Both the position numbers and the translations under genes were made by a program. From the NCBI RefSeq assembly GCF_900106695.1, contig NZ_FNMZ01000003.1, positions 434,001 through 498,000 of the forward strand: DNA of 64,000 nucleotides, written 5' to 3'. Shown here piece by piece: positions 26,296 through 35,307 of the stretch. The notes beneath the pieces were generated by a model, which searched no databases, had not been told where the DNA came from, and saw only the letters and a list, made by a program, of their open reading frames with translations. This DNA comes from Albimonas donghaensis (GTDB taxonomy: Bacteria > Pseudomonadota > Alphaproteobacteria > Rhodobacterales > Rhodobacteraceae). Every line of letters starts with the position of its first letter. Positions within the stretch are counted from its first letter, which is position 1.

Positions 26296-27351
26296 TCAGG
26301 CCAGCAGAACCAGGTCGACGTCGCCCGCGTCGGTGTTCGCGACCACCGCCACCAGCACCGAGTCGATGTAGATTTCGGCATCGCCGTCGAGATTGGAATC
26401 CTCCGCGGTCACCGTGAAGCCGGTGGACTTGAGAATGGCGATCTCATCCTTCCCGACCTCGTAGTCCATGATCGCGTCGACGCCCGCGTCCTTGCCCTTG
26501 GCGTTGAAGAGGAAAACGTCGGCGCCGTTCCCGCCCCACAACTCATCGTCGTTCTTGTCGCCCTGCAGCCGGTCGCGACCGTTTCCGCCGAACAGCGTGT
26601 CCTCGCCGGCCGAACCGTAGAGCGTGTTGTGCCCGTTGGCGCCGCGGAGCGTGTCGTCGCCCTGGTTGCCCAGCAGGATGTCGTTCTTGCCGGCGCCCTG
26701 CAGATCGTCGTCGCCGCCCAGGCCGACCAGCAGGTTCTCGATCCCCTTCTGGCCGCGCAGCGCGTCGTCGCCCTCGGTTCCCGGCATGGTCAGCGGCGCC
26801 TCGACCCCGTCCTCGATCAGTGAAACCGCCGCCGGGGACTGTCCGAATACCGTCCGCCCCAGCACGTCCGGAGCCGCGGCCCCGAGCAGCACCACCTGCA
26901 GCGTTCCGTTGACGGAGACATGGGTGTCGCCGGCGATCTCCTCGAACACGAAGACCGCGCCCCTGGCGTCGGGAAAGGACAGGGTGTCGAGCGCGTCGAA
27001 ATCGGTGATCGTGTCGACCCCGGCCCCGAAGGCGTATGATTTGGCGAGGAACAGGTCGGCGCCGTCTCCGCCGGTCAGCAGATCCTCGCCGGCGTCGAGA
27101 CCGATCAGATCGTCGCCGGCGCCGCCGTTGATGATGTCGGAGCCGCCGCCGCCGTGAAGCGCGTCGTCGCCGCCGCGGCCTTCCAGCGTGTCCTCGCCCT
27201 TGCCGCCTGGCAGCAGATCGCCCAGGTCGCCGCCCGCGATGCTGTCGTCGCCGGCCTGGCCGGCGAGGGTGTGCGCCTGGTCGAGCCCCGGCGGATCGCC
27301 GTCGATCGCGCCGTCGAAAATGTCGTCACCTGATGTGAGACTGATGCCCAT
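26296..27351 (-). CDS. RTX-type calcium-binding repeat protein
   Basis: 351 aa, without enzyme domain. Many GGxGxDxhx nonapeptide repeats are seen (GGAGDDLIG, GGDGADLFL, GGNGRDRLQ, GGNGADVFLF) which form calcium-stabilised beta rolls outside the cell. A run of about 60 residues (VDTITDFDALDTLSFPD) resembles the segments between RTX blocks. The C terminus lacks a classic type I signal but ends with hydrophobic LVLLA, as type I substrates often do. Starts at ATG 27351 (MGISLTSGDDIFDG). No type I secretion genes are adjacent. Confidence 0.85.
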   Translation of the reverse strand: MGISLTSGDDIFDGAIDGDPPGLDQAHTLAGQAGDDSIAGGDLGDLLPGGKGEDTLEGRGGDDALHGGGGSDIINGGAGDDLIGLDAGEDLLTGGDGADLFLAKSYAFGAGVDTITDFDALDTLSFPDARGAVFVFEEIAGDTHVSVNGTLQVVLLGAAAPDVLGRTVFGQSPAAVSLIEDGVEAPLTMPGTEGDDALRGQKGIENLLVGLGGDDDLQGAGKNDILLGNQGDDTLRGANGHNTLYGSAGEDTLFGGNGRDRLQGDKNDDELWGGNGADVFLFNAKGKDAGVDAIMDYEVGKDEIAILKSTGFTVTAEDSNLDGDAEIYIDSVLVAVVANTDAGDVDLVLLA

Positions 27352-27771
27352 GGTTGAAACCGTTCGGGTATGTGCGGAAATCGCAGCTGATGAAATACGC
27401 GCGCGAGCGGAACTGGCTCGACTGGCTCGCCGATTCAAACACAACCGGAGGTATGATGAGATGATTCAAGAGCGCCGGTGAAGATTATCTCCCACCCTGC
27501 TCGTGAGACGGGCCCGCGCGACAGGCTCCGTCGACGCGCGAGCCGCCTGCCCCCGGGACGCGTCCGCCGATCCCCGACCAGGCCGCGGTCGCGTCGTGAA
27601 GCCCCGGCCCGTTTCCGCGCCTCCGAACACGGCCCGAAGCCGCGCCGATTACCCCGGCGACGGTTGCCGGACAGCCCCTCGACCTCTACTTAGAGGGCGA
27701 CTGATTTTTCGGACGGCGGCGTCCCCGGCAGAGGCTGGGGCGGCGCGTCCACGCGCGAAGGGACCGAAGCG
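27352..27771. other. Divergent intergenic region with small hairpin
   Basis: 420 nt between the RTX gene (minus) and the thioredoxin/TPR gene (plus), less GC-rich near 27360-27490. A hairpin CCTCT-ACTT-AGAGG (27683-27696) is followed by GGCGACTGATTTTT, resembling a weak intrinsic terminator on the plus strand, about 75 nt before the next start. No gene seen. Confidence 0.4.
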
Positions 27772-28689
27772 ATGCTGGAACTGGGTCAGGGCGCCGGCGC
27801 CGGAACGCCCGCCGACGCCGACATCATCAAGGACGTGACCGAGGCCACCTTCATGGCCGACGTGGTCGAAGCCTCGAAGACCACGCCCGTCATCGTCGAT
27901 TTCTGGGCCCCGTGGTGCGGGCCCTGCAAGCAGCTGACCCCGGCGCTCGAAGCCGCGGTCAAGGCCGCCGGCGGCAAGGTCAAGCTGGCCAAGGTCGACG
28001 TCGACCAGAACCAGATGATCGCCGGCCAGCTGCGGGTGCAGTCGATCCCCACCGTCTACGCCTTCTTCGACGGGCAGCCGGTGGACGGGTTCATGGGCGC
28101 CGTGTCGCCCTCCGAACTGAAGGCCTTCGTCGACAAGCTGGTCGGCATGGGCGGAGGAGAGACCCTCGCCGACGCCATCGCCGCCGCCGAGGAGATGCTG
28201 GAGCAGGGCCAGGCCGAGGACGCCGTGCAGGTCTTCGCCGCGATCCTCGAGGAGGACCCGGAGAACCTCGAGGCCATCGGCGGTCTGGCGCGCACCTTCG
28301 TCACCCTCGGCCGCTTCGAGGAGGCCCATGCCGTGCTCGCCCGCGTGCACGCGCTCAAGGTCAACGACCCGGCCATCGCCCATGCCCGCGCCCAGCTTGA
28401 ACTGGCCGAGCAGTCGGCCGGCGCCTCCGGCGAATCCGCCGCCCTGCGCGCGAAGGTCGAGGCCGACCCGGACGATCACCAGGCCCGGCTGGAACTCGCC
28501 CAGGCCCTGATCGCCGAGCAGGACAACGAGGCCGCGATCAACGAGCTGCTGGAGCTGTTCCGCCGCGACCGCGAGTGGAACGAGGGCGCCGCCAAGACCC
28601 AGCTGACCACGCTGTTCGACAGCCTCGGGCCCAAGGATCCGCTGGTCGGCAAGGGACGGCGCCGGCTGGCCTCCATGGTCTTCGCCTGA
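27772..28689 (+). CDS. cnoX: Thioredoxin-TPR fusion protein, CnoX/YbbN-like
   Basis: 305 aa. An N-terminal thioredoxin fold has an intact WCGPC (Cys49, Cys52) in DFWAPWCGPCK and cis-Pro in VQSIPTVYAF; a TPR-like helical region follows (ILEEDPENLEAIGGLARTFV..., LRAKVEADPDDHQARLELAQ). E. coli CnoX lacks the redox cysteines and works as a chaperone holdase; the alphaproteobacterial type retains the CxxC so may act in both ways. First gene of a three-gene operon with the LON-domain gene (14-nt gap) and Trm112. Confidence 0.9.
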   Translation: MLELGQGAGAGTPADADIIKDVTEATFMADVVEASKTTPVIVDFWAPWCGPCKQLTPALEAAVKAAGGKVKLAKVDVDQNQMIAGQLRVQSIPTVYAFFDGQPVDGFMGAVSPSELKAFVDKLVGMGGGETLADAIAAAEEMLEQGQAEDAVQVFAAILEEDPENLEAIGGLARTFVTLGRFEEAHAVLARVHALKVNDPAIAHARAQLELAEQSAGASGESAALRAKVEADPDDHQARLELAQALIAEQDNEAAINELLELFRRDREWNEGAAKTQLTTLFDSLGPKDPLVGKGRRRLASMVFA

Positions 28690-28702
28690 GCGGCCCGGGC
28701 CC

Positions 28703-29356
28703 ATGCCCCGCCGCTTCTCGCTGGGCGATCTGCCCGACACCATCCCGGTCTTCCCCCTGCCGGGCGCGCTGCTGCTGCCGCGCGGCCGGCTGCCGCTGAA
28801 CATCTTCGAGCCCCGCTACCTGGCGATGATCGACGATGCGCTGAAGACCGACCACCGCCTGATCGGCATGATCCAGCCGTTCGAGGCCCCGGACGGCAAT
28901 GACCCGCGCCTGCGCTCCATCGGCTGCGCCGGGCGGCTGATCTCGCTGACCGAGGCGGATGACGGCCGCTACCTGGTCACGCTGGCCGGCATCTCCCGCT
29001 TCCGGGTGGCGGAGGAGGTGGAGGGCTTCCAGCCCTATCGCCGCATCCGCCCGACCTGGGACACGTTCCGCCGCGACCTGGGGTCGGAGGAAGAGGACCC
29101 GGATTTCGACCGGGACGATTTCCTCGACACGCTGGGGCGGTTCTTCTCGGTGGCCCAGCTTTCGTCGGACTGGGACACGCTGCGCGAGGCGGATGAGGAG
29201 ATGCTGATCAACTCGCTCTCCATGCTCTGCCCCTTCGAGGTCGAGGAGAAGCAGGCCCTGCTGGAGGCTCCGACCCTGTCCACAAGGCGGGAGACGCTGG
29301 CCGCGCTGATGCAGTTCGCCATCGCCTCGGGCGGCGACGACGGGGCGGTGCAGTGA
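28703..29356 (+). CDS. LON substrate-binding-domain protein
   Basis: 217 aa made up only of the PUA-like LON N-terminal domain: [33 protein letters not shown], followed by [31 protein letters not shown] and a helical tail. There is no ATPase or protease part. Such stand-alone domains are common in Rhodobacterales; role unknown but protein-substrate binding is likely. Its stop overlaps the GTG of the next gene (GTGA). Confidence 0.88.
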   Translation: MPRRFSLGDLPDTIPVFPLPGALLLPRGRLPLNIFEPRYLAMIDDALKTDHRLIGMIQPFEAPDGNDPRLRSIGCAGRLISLTEADDGRYLVTLAGISRFRVAEEVEGFQPYRRIRPTWDTFRRDLGSEEEDPDFDRDDFLDTLGRFFSVAQLSSDWDTLREADEEMLINSLSMLCPFEVEEKQALLEAPTLSTRRETLAALMQFAIASGGDDGAVQ

Positions 29357-29766
29357 CCGCCGCCGGCGACGCGCCGGGGCGCGGGGACGACGCGGCGGGC
29401 GGTTCCGGCCCCCAGGGATCGGGGCCGGACGAAGGCCCGACCTCCCCCCCGACCCCGAACTCCCCCCCGACCCCGACGCCGGCCCCGCCGAAGGCGGCGG
29501 AGGATCATCCCGCCGCCGACCTCCCCCCTCACGCCCTGCCGCCGCATGTGGCCCGCCACCCCGAGCAGGACCCGGAGACGCGTCTCCAGCGGCTGACCGC
29601 CGATCGCAGGATGCTGGAAACGCTGGTCTGTCCGGCCACCCAGTCGCGGCTGGACTATGACCGGGCGGCGCAGGAGCTGATCTCCCGCAAGGCCCGGCTC
29701 GCCTTCCCGATCCGCGACGGCATCCCGGTGCTGCTGGTGGGCGAAGCCCGCGCGCTGGACGACTGA
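29353..29766 (+). CDS. Trm112-family protein with Pro-rich N-terminal extension
   Basis: 137 aa. The last 50 or so residues are a Trm112 domain ([36 protein letters not shown]); the family activates methyltransferases in eukaryotes and archaea and is YcaR-like in bacteria. The first 86 residues are Pro/Gly/Asp-rich and likely unstructured, which is longer than the usual 55-65-aa bacterial protein. The GTG start overlaps the preceding TGA, arguing that the extension is translated; an internal ATG before MLETLV (29611) would give the short form. Confidence 0.82.
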   Translation: MTAAGDAPGRGDDAAGGSGPQGSGPDEGPTSPPTPNSPPTPTPAPPKAAEDHPAADLPPHALPPHVARHPEQDPETRLQRLTADRRMLETLVCPATQSRLDYDRAAQELISRKARLAFPIRDGIPVLLVGEARALDD

Positions 29767-29834
29767 GGGGCGCCCGCCGCCAGGATCCCGGCGCGCCGTC
29801 CTCGTCTCGTTTTCGTTCTCGTCCCGCCCCGCGG

Positions 29835-32561
29835 TCAGCGTTCAGCGGTCCTGTCCGCTCCGGCGCCCGTCCTCGTCGCCCCGATCACCGGCAGCCGCGC
29901 CTCGAACCGCGCGCCCTCGCCCGGGCGCGCGGGGGCGAGCGTCAGGTCGCCGCCGAAGCGCCGCATGATCTCCCGGCTGATCGCCAGACCCAGCCCGGCG
30001 CCGCCCCGATCCTTGCGGTCCCACCCGCGGGAGAACTTGAGGAACACCCGCTCCCGGTCCGCGTCCGCCACGCCGGGGCCGTTGTCGCTGACCGACAGCC
30101 GCGCCACGCCGCCGGAGACCGACATCTCCGCCCACACCCGGGGCGCGTCGGAGTCGTTGTATTTCAGCGCGTTGGACAGCAGGTTGATCAGAACCTGGGT
30201 CAGCCGGTCCGGGTCCGCCATCACCCGCGCCCCGCCGGCGCCGTCGCCCTCGCCGGCCCGCAATTCGATCTCCGCGCCCGCCGCGCGGGCCAACCCGCGC
30301 ACCGTCTCCACCGCCTTCGCCATCACCTCGGCGGCGTCGGTGGGGACCACGGGCAAGGGGGTCTCGCCCCGCTCCAGCACGTTGAGGTCGAGGATCTGGT
30401 CCAGCAGCCGGGTCAGCCGCAGGCTCTCGCCATGGATGATCCCGATGAAGCGCTTCGCATCCGCGCTCTCGGTCTCGCCGCCCTCCAGCAGGATCTCGGA
30501 GAACGCCCGCACCGAGGTCATCGGGGTGCGCAGCTCATGGCTCACCTGGCTCAGGAAATCGTCCTTCTGCGCGTCCAGTTCCCGCAGCCGCGCATTGGCC
30601 TCGCGCAGCTGGCGGGCGGCGAGTTCCAGCTCGCGGCTCTTGCGCTCGACCTCGTGGGAATACTCCATCAGCTGCACGGTCTCGTCGGCGATGCGCATCA
30701 GCTCGGTGAGGGAGATCGTCTCCCCCCCCGCCGCCTTGGTGACCATCGCATGGGCCGAGGCCGCCCCGACCGAGCCCGCCAGCTTGCGCTCCAGCGTCTG
30801 CACGAAGCGGTCGGTGGCGGCGGGCATTCCCTCCCGCCCCTGCTCCAGCGCCGCCTCGCGGAACAGGCGCTGGGCGGCGCCTCCGCCGAGAATGCGCTGG
30901 GCGAGCACGAACAGGTCTTCGGAGGCGGCTTCCCGTCGCACGATGCCGGCGATCTGGGCCTCGCCGGTGCGGAACACGTCCACGAAGATCGCCGATTGCA
31001 GCCATTCCAGCGGCGAGGGCTCGCGCGCCAATGACCCGGCCACCAGCAGCGCGACATTGACGGTCATCGACCAGAAGACGGCGTGAACCAGCGGGTCCAT
31101 CCCCTCCAGCCCCAGCAGCGCATGGGGGCGCAGGGCGGCGAGGCCCAGCGGCCCGTCCGCCAGCACCCCGGCCGGCAGCAGCCCGGTGGCGGGCAGCAGC
31201 AGGGTCCAGGCCCAGACCGCCGCGCCCCCGCCCAGTCCCGCCAACGCCCCGACCCGCGTGGCCTGCCGCGAATACAGCCCCGCCAGCAGCGCCGGCAGGA
31301 ACTGCGCCACGCCGGCGAAGGCGATCAGGCCGATCGAGGCCAGCGCCGCCGCCCCCTCCGAAGCCTGGTGATAGAGGAACCCCAGGAACAGCACGCCGAG
31401 GATCGAGCCCCGCCGCCCCAGCAGCAGGATGCGCCGCACGTCGCCGGAGAACGCCTCGGTCTCCGACCGCGCCCGCAGCACCAGCGGCGTCACGATATGG
31501 TTGGAGATCATCGTGGACAGCGCGATGGCCGCGACGATGACCATGGAGGTGGCCGACGAGAACCCGCCGATGAACACGAAGATCGCCAGCGCCGTCTGCC
31601 CCTGCGCCAGCGGCAGCGACAGCACGTACATGTCGGGATTGGCGCCCTCGGGCAGCATCCGCAGCCCCGCCGCCGCGATGGGCAGCACCGACAGCGTCAT
31701 CGCCAGCAGGTAAAGCGGGAACAGCCAGCCGGCGGTGGCGAGGTGGCGCTCGTCGTCATTCTCCACCACCGTCACCTGGAACTGGCGCGGCAGGCAGATG
31801 ATGGCGGCGGCGGACAGCAGGGTGATCACGGCCCAGCGGGCGCCGAAGCTCTCCTCGCCCAGTTGCAGCATCTCCGGGGTCAGGTCGACCAGCGTCTCCG
31901 ACACCCCGCCATAAAGCGAGAACACCGCGAACCCCCCCACAGCGGTCAGGGCGGCGAGCTTGACCAGCGCCTCCAGCGCGATGGCCGCGACCACGCCGAA
32001 ATGGCGCTCGTTGACGTCCACCGACCGCGTGCCGAACAGGATGGTGAACAGCGCCATCCCCGCCGCCACCCAGAAGGCCGCGGCGCCGGTGCTCTCGGCG
32101 AAGTCCGGCCCGGCCACCAGGGTGAAGCTGTCGACCACGGCCTTGAGCTGCAGCGCGATATAGGGCGTGCACCCGACCACCGCGAGCAGCGTGACCATCA
32201 CCGCCAGCGCCGGGCTCTTGCCATAGCGCGAGGACAACAGGTCGGCGATGGAGGTGATGCGCTGCGACCGCCCGATGCGCACCAGCTTGCGCAGCAGGAA
32301 CCACCAGCCGGCGAAGACCAGCACCGGCCCGGTATAGATCGCGACGTAATCGAGCCCGCCGCGCGCCGCCTGCCCCACGGCGCCGTAAAAGGTCCAGGAG
32401 GTGCAGTAGACCGAGATCGACAGGGTGTAGACCCAGGGGCTGGTCAGCCAGTCGCCGCCCGGCCGCCGCATCCGTCGGTCGGCCCAGAAGGCCACGCCGA
32501 ACAGCACCGCCACGTAAAGCAGGCAGACGCCCAGCAGCAGATCGACGCTCAGCGTCCTCAC
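29835..32561 (-). CDS. Sodium:solute symporter-histidine kinase fusion (CbrA-like)
   Basis: 908 aa. Residues 1 to about 500 form an SSS-type permease domain of 12-13 helices (SVYCTSWTFYGAVGQA, TSIADLLSSRYGKSPALAV, GGFSSATSMVIVAAIALST). A linker/coiled coil (VERKSRELELAARQLREANARLRELDAQKDD) leads to HisKA with His675 in QVSHELRTPMTSVR and an ATPase domain (LLSNALKYNDSD, DNGPGVADADRERVF, GGAGLGLAISREI). In CbrA-type proteins solute flux and kinase activity are linked. Substrate unknown. Its start overlaps the stop of a small two-helix membrane protein by 4 nt, and a lone receiver lies upstream, making a three-gene operon. Confidence 0.9.
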   Translation of the reverse strand: MRTLSVDLLLGVCLLYVAVLFGVAFWADRRMRRPGGDWLTSPWVYTLSISVYCTSWTFYGAVGQAARGGLDYVAIYTGPVLVFAGWWFLLRKLVRIGRSQRITSIADLLSSRYGKSPALAVMVTLLAVVGCTPYIALQLKAVVDSFTLVAGPDFAESTGAAAFWVAAGMALFTILFGTRSVDVNERHFGVVAAIALEALVKLAALTAVGGFAVFSLYGGVSETLVDLTPEMLQLGEESFGARWAVITLLSAAAIICLPRQFQVTVVENDDERHLATAGWLFPLYLLAMTLSVLPIAAAGLRMLPEGANPDMYVLSLPLAQGQTALAIFVFIGGFSSATSMVIVAAIALSTMISNHIVTPLVLRARSETEAFSGDVRRILLLGRRGSILGVLFLGFLYHQASEGAAALASIGLIAFAGVAQFLPALLAGLYSRQATRVGALAGLGGGAAVWAWTLLLPATGLLPAGVLADGPLGLAALRPHALLGLEGMDPLVHAVFWSMTVNVALLVAGSLAREPSPLEWLQSAIFVDVFRTGEAQIAGIVRREAASEDLFVLAQRILGGGAAQRLFREAALEQGREGMPAATDRFVQTLERKLAGSVGAASAHAMVTKAAGGETISLTELMRIADETVQLMEYSHEVERKSRELELAARQLREANARLRELDAQKDDFLSQVSHELRTPMTSVRAFSEILLEGGETESADAKRFIGIIHGESLRLTRLLDQILDLNVLERGETPLPVVPTDAAEVMAKAVETVRGLARAAGAEIELRAGEGDGAGGARVMADPDRLTQVLINLLSNALKYNDSDAPRVWAEMSVSGGVARLSVSDNGPGVADADRERVFLKFSRGWDRKDRGGAGLGLAISREIMRRFGGDLTLAPARPGEGARFEARLPVIGATRTGAGADRTAER

Positions 32562-32881
32562 AGGTCGTGGTCGGAGTTGAGCAGCCGGCGCGACAGGGCG
32601 CGGACCACGAGGATCAGCCCCAGCCAGAGCGTGAGCAGGAACACCAGGATCGCCGGCGCCCCGAAGATGCGCCCGTCATGGGCGAAGATCCGCACGAAGG
32701 GCGGCATCAGCGCGAAGAAGGCGGCGATCGGCAGCAGGCCGGACAGCGTTTCGGCCCGGCGCCGGCGCAGAAAGCGGGGACGCCCGGCCCCCTCGTCCTC
32801 CCGCGTCGGGGGGCGGGCGGCGCGGGGCGCGGAGGGCGGGTTCACGGGATCGGACGCGTCCGACGGCTCGCGCCTATCCAT
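32558..32881 (-). CDS. Two-helix membrane protein upstream of the symporter-kinase
   Basis: 107 aa. A charged cytosolic N terminus is followed by two hydrophobic segments (TLSGLLPIAAFFALMPPFVRIF and GAPAILVFLLTLWLGLILVV) and a short basic tail (RALSRRLLNSDHDL). The pattern resembles the small partner subunits found with SSS permeases (as YjcH is with ActP). ATG 32881 is chosen over an upstream in-frame ATG at 32935 because AGAGGAGG lies at a good distance. The stop overlaps the kinase start (ATGA). Confidence 0.8.
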   Translation of the reverse strand: MDRREPSDASDPVNPPSAPRAARPPTREDEGAGRPRFLRRRRAETLSGLLPIAAFFALMPPFVRIFAHDGRIFGAPAILVFLLTLWLGLILVVRALSRRLLNSDHDL

Positions 32882-32977
32882 CCCCGCCTCCTCTGCGGCG
32901 CGCCGCGGCGTCGCCTCGTCGGCCGGGCGGCGCATCGGCGCCCCGGCGGTCGGGACCCGGCGCGCGGCCGGTCCCGC

Positions 32978-33367
32978 TCACCGCGGCTCGGCCGGGCCGG
33001 CGCCCACCAGCCGCAGCACCTGGGCGACCACGTCGCGATTGGAAAAGGGCTTGGTGATGAAGGCGTCGGCGCCGATCTCCTCGGCGGTGCGCCGGTCCTG
33101 GGCCTGGCCCTTGGCGGTCAGCATGATCACCGGCAGCCCGGTCAGGCCCGGATCGGCGCGCAGGCGGCGCAGCACCTCGAACCCGTTCAGCCGGGGCAGC
33201 ATCACGTCCAGGATCACCAGGTCGGGGCGGGTCTCCGACGCCTCGCGGCAGGCCGTCTCCCCGTCGCCGGCGGCGGAGATGCTCAGCCCCTCGCGCGCCA
33301 GGATGAAGCGCAGCGATTCCACGATATGCGGTTCGTCCTCCGCGATCAGCACGCGCTTGGCGGCCAT
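32978..33367 (-). CDS. Single-domain response regulator (CheY-like)
   Basis: 129 aa receiver without an output domain. Asp54 in LVILDVMLP is the phosphorylation site; acidic pair Glu10/Asp11 (IAEDEP), Thr in VIMLTAK and Lys106 in FITKPFS complete the active site. Likely partner of the downstream symporter-kinase, perhaps as a phosphate sink or in protein interaction. GAGAGGA precedes the ATG. First gene of the three-gene operon. Confidence 0.9.
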   Translation of the reverse strand: MAAKRVLIAEDEPHIVESLRFILAREGLSISAAGDGETACREASETRPDLVILDVMLPRLNGFEVLRRLRADPGLTGLPVIMLTAKGQAQDRRTAEEIGADAFITKPFSNRDVVAQVLRLVGAGPAEPR

Positions 33368-33635
33368 GATCGGTCCTCTCCCCCTGCCGGGTCTTCGCCG
33401 GCTGCGAATCCTCCCCGGGGGGCCGCCTGTTGGCCGGCGTCGCTCCCCCGCATCGTCCGCGGCGGGGCTGACCCCGCGCGGACGTCTCGCGGGAACTGTA
33501 TTGCGTTTCCGGAGCGGAGCAAACCGTTCGATTCCCGCTCCCTTACGCAGCGTCTCCGTCCCGCCGCCGCGCCCCCTTGCCAGCGCCCCGCCGCGGGTCC
33601 ATGCCATGCGTCCCGCCCCCTTTCCCGGAGCCGCC

Positions 33636-35264
33636 ATGCAACCGCGCCACGCCGTCGCCGCCGGACACAAGCTCGTCGCCGAGGCCGCCGCCCGCGCGCT
33701 CGCCTCCGGGGGCACGGCGGTCGACGCCTGCGTCGCCGGCGCCCTCGCCGCCTGCGCGGCGGAGCCGGGGCTGGCCGGGCTCTTCGGCGGCGGCGTTCTG
33801 CTGGTGCGGGAGCCGTCGGGCCGCGCCCGGCTGCTGGACTTCTCCGCCCAGGCGCCCGCGCGGCGGCGTGCGGACCGGGCGCCGTCCTTCCGCGCCGCGA
33901 CCGCCGCCCCGGACGCGGCGCATCCCGCCCGCGCCCTGCGCCTGGGGGCCGCGACCATCGCCGCGCCCTGCGTCGCGCCGGGCCTGGCGGAGGCCCATGC
34001 CCGCCTCGGCCGCCTGCCCTTCGCCGAGCTCGCCGCCCCCGCCATCGAGGCCGCCCGCGCCGCGCCGCTCTCCGCCTTCCAGGCCGGGCTGCTGGCGCGT
34101 CATGCGCAGGTCTTCGCGGCCGACCCCGCGGCCCGCGCGCTCTACCGCCCGGACCCCGACCGCGCCCTCCGCCCCGGAGAGCCGCTGCGCAACCCGGCGC
34201 TCGCCGACCTGCTGGAGGTCTTCGCCGCCGAGGGCGCCCGCTTCATGGCCGAGGGCGAGCCCGCCGCCATGCTGGCCGAGCTCGCCTCCGCCGGCGGCCA
34301 CCTGACCCGCGAGGACATCGCCGGATGCGCGCCCCGCTGGCGGGACCCGACCCGGACCCGGCGCGGCGCGATGCGGCTGACCCTGCCGGGGGCGCCCTCG
34401 GCCCAGGGGATGGCGGCCGGCTGGGCGCTGGACCTGCTGGCCCCGCCCGCGCCGGGCGCCCGTCCCCGCCCGGCGGATCCCGTGGCGCTGGGCCGGGCGC
34501 TGGCCGCCGTCTCCGGCCCGCGGCTGGACGCGCTGGCGCGGGCGTTGTCCCGCCCCGATCCCCGCCCCGATCCGCTGCCCCCCGTCTCGGACGAAGCCGT
34601 CGCCGCCTGGGCCGCGCTCTCGTCCCGCGAACGCGCGCCGACCGACGCCGCCGCCATCTGCGCGGTGGACGCCTCGGGCATGGCCGCCGTCCTGATGCTC
34701 GCCAACGGGCCCGGCTGCGGGCTGATCGTGCCGGGGCTGGGCGTGATGCCCAACAACCTGCTGGGCGAGATCCCCGTCCCCCCCGACGCGCCCGAGGCCC
34801 GCGAGACCGAGTTCCCCGAGATCTGGACCCCCGGCCGCCGCCTCGACGGCGCGCTGCTGCCGGTGATCGTGGAATGGCATGACGGCACGGTCGCGGCGCT
34901 GGCCGCGGCGGGGGGGAGCGATCCCGCCGCGGGGGCCGAGCCGCGCGCCGCCCTGCTCGCCGCGCTCTCCGGGCTGCTGGATCGGGGCGAGGCGCTGGAC
35001 CTGGCGCTCGCCGGACCCCGTGTGCAGGCCGCCGCCGTCCACGATCCCGACGCCGCCCGCAGCCGCCCCCCGACGCGGGCGCGTTTCGAGGACGCCTTTG
35101 GCGATCCGTCCCGCGACGCCCTGCTCTCCGCCTTGCCGGAGGCCGAGCCCGCGCCCGCCGAGAACCCCGCCTTCGGGGCGATGCTGGGCGTGCGCCGGGC
35201 GGCGTCGGGCGCGGTGGAGGCCGCGGTGGATCCGCGCCGCGAGGGGGCCTCGCAGGTCGGCTGA
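33636..35264 (+). CDS. Gamma-glutamyltransferase-family protein, divergent
   Basis: 542 aa. N terminus has the GGT start block (AVAAGHKLVAEAAARALASGGTAVDACVAG and GLAGLFGGGVLLV), and the C-terminal half has VPGLGVMPNNLLGE, like GGT's LNNxM segment. In GGT the nucleophile is Thr in a TTH motif about 7 residues before a VVDxxG; here the same place reads APTDAAAICAVDASG, with Thr shifted by two and no TTH. So catalysis is uncertain and the protein may be a non-cleaving or altered member. No signal peptide is evident, though most GGTs are periplasmic. ATG 33636 has GGAG 6 nt upstream. Confidence 0.75.
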   Translation: MQPRHAVAAGHKLVAEAAARALASGGTAVDACVAGALAACAAEPGLAGLFGGGVLLVREPSGRARLLDFSAQAPARRRADRAPSFRAATAAPDAAHPARALRLGAATIAAPCVAPGLAEAHARLGRLPFAELAAPAIEAARAAPLSAFQAGLLARHAQVFAADPAARALYRPDPDRALRPGEPLRNPALADLLEVFAAEGARFMAEGEPAAMLAELASAGGHLTREDIAGCAPRWRDPTRTRRGAMRLTLPGAPSAQGMAAGWALDLLAPPAPGARPRPADPVALGRALAAVSGPRLDALARALSRPDPRPDPLPPVSDEAVAAWAALSSRERAPTDAAAICAVDASGMAAVLMLANGPGCGLIVPGLGVMPNNLLGEIPVPPDAPEARETEFPEIWTPGRRLDGALLPVIVEWHDGTVAALAAAGGSDPAAGAEPRAALLAALSGLLDRGEALDLALAGPRVQAAAVHDPDAARSRPPTRARFEDAFGDPSRDALLSALPEAEPAPAENPAFGAMLGVRRAASGAVEAAVDPRREGASQVG

Positions 35265-35307
35265 CCGGCGGGACCGGAGGCGGGCGGGTGCGGGCGGGGG
35301 CGCACAA

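Noticed and set aside
31083-33605. Frame extending the GGT-like gene upstream by 841 codons
   Set aside because: It is antisense to the kinase operon; homology starts at 33636 behind a ribosome site.
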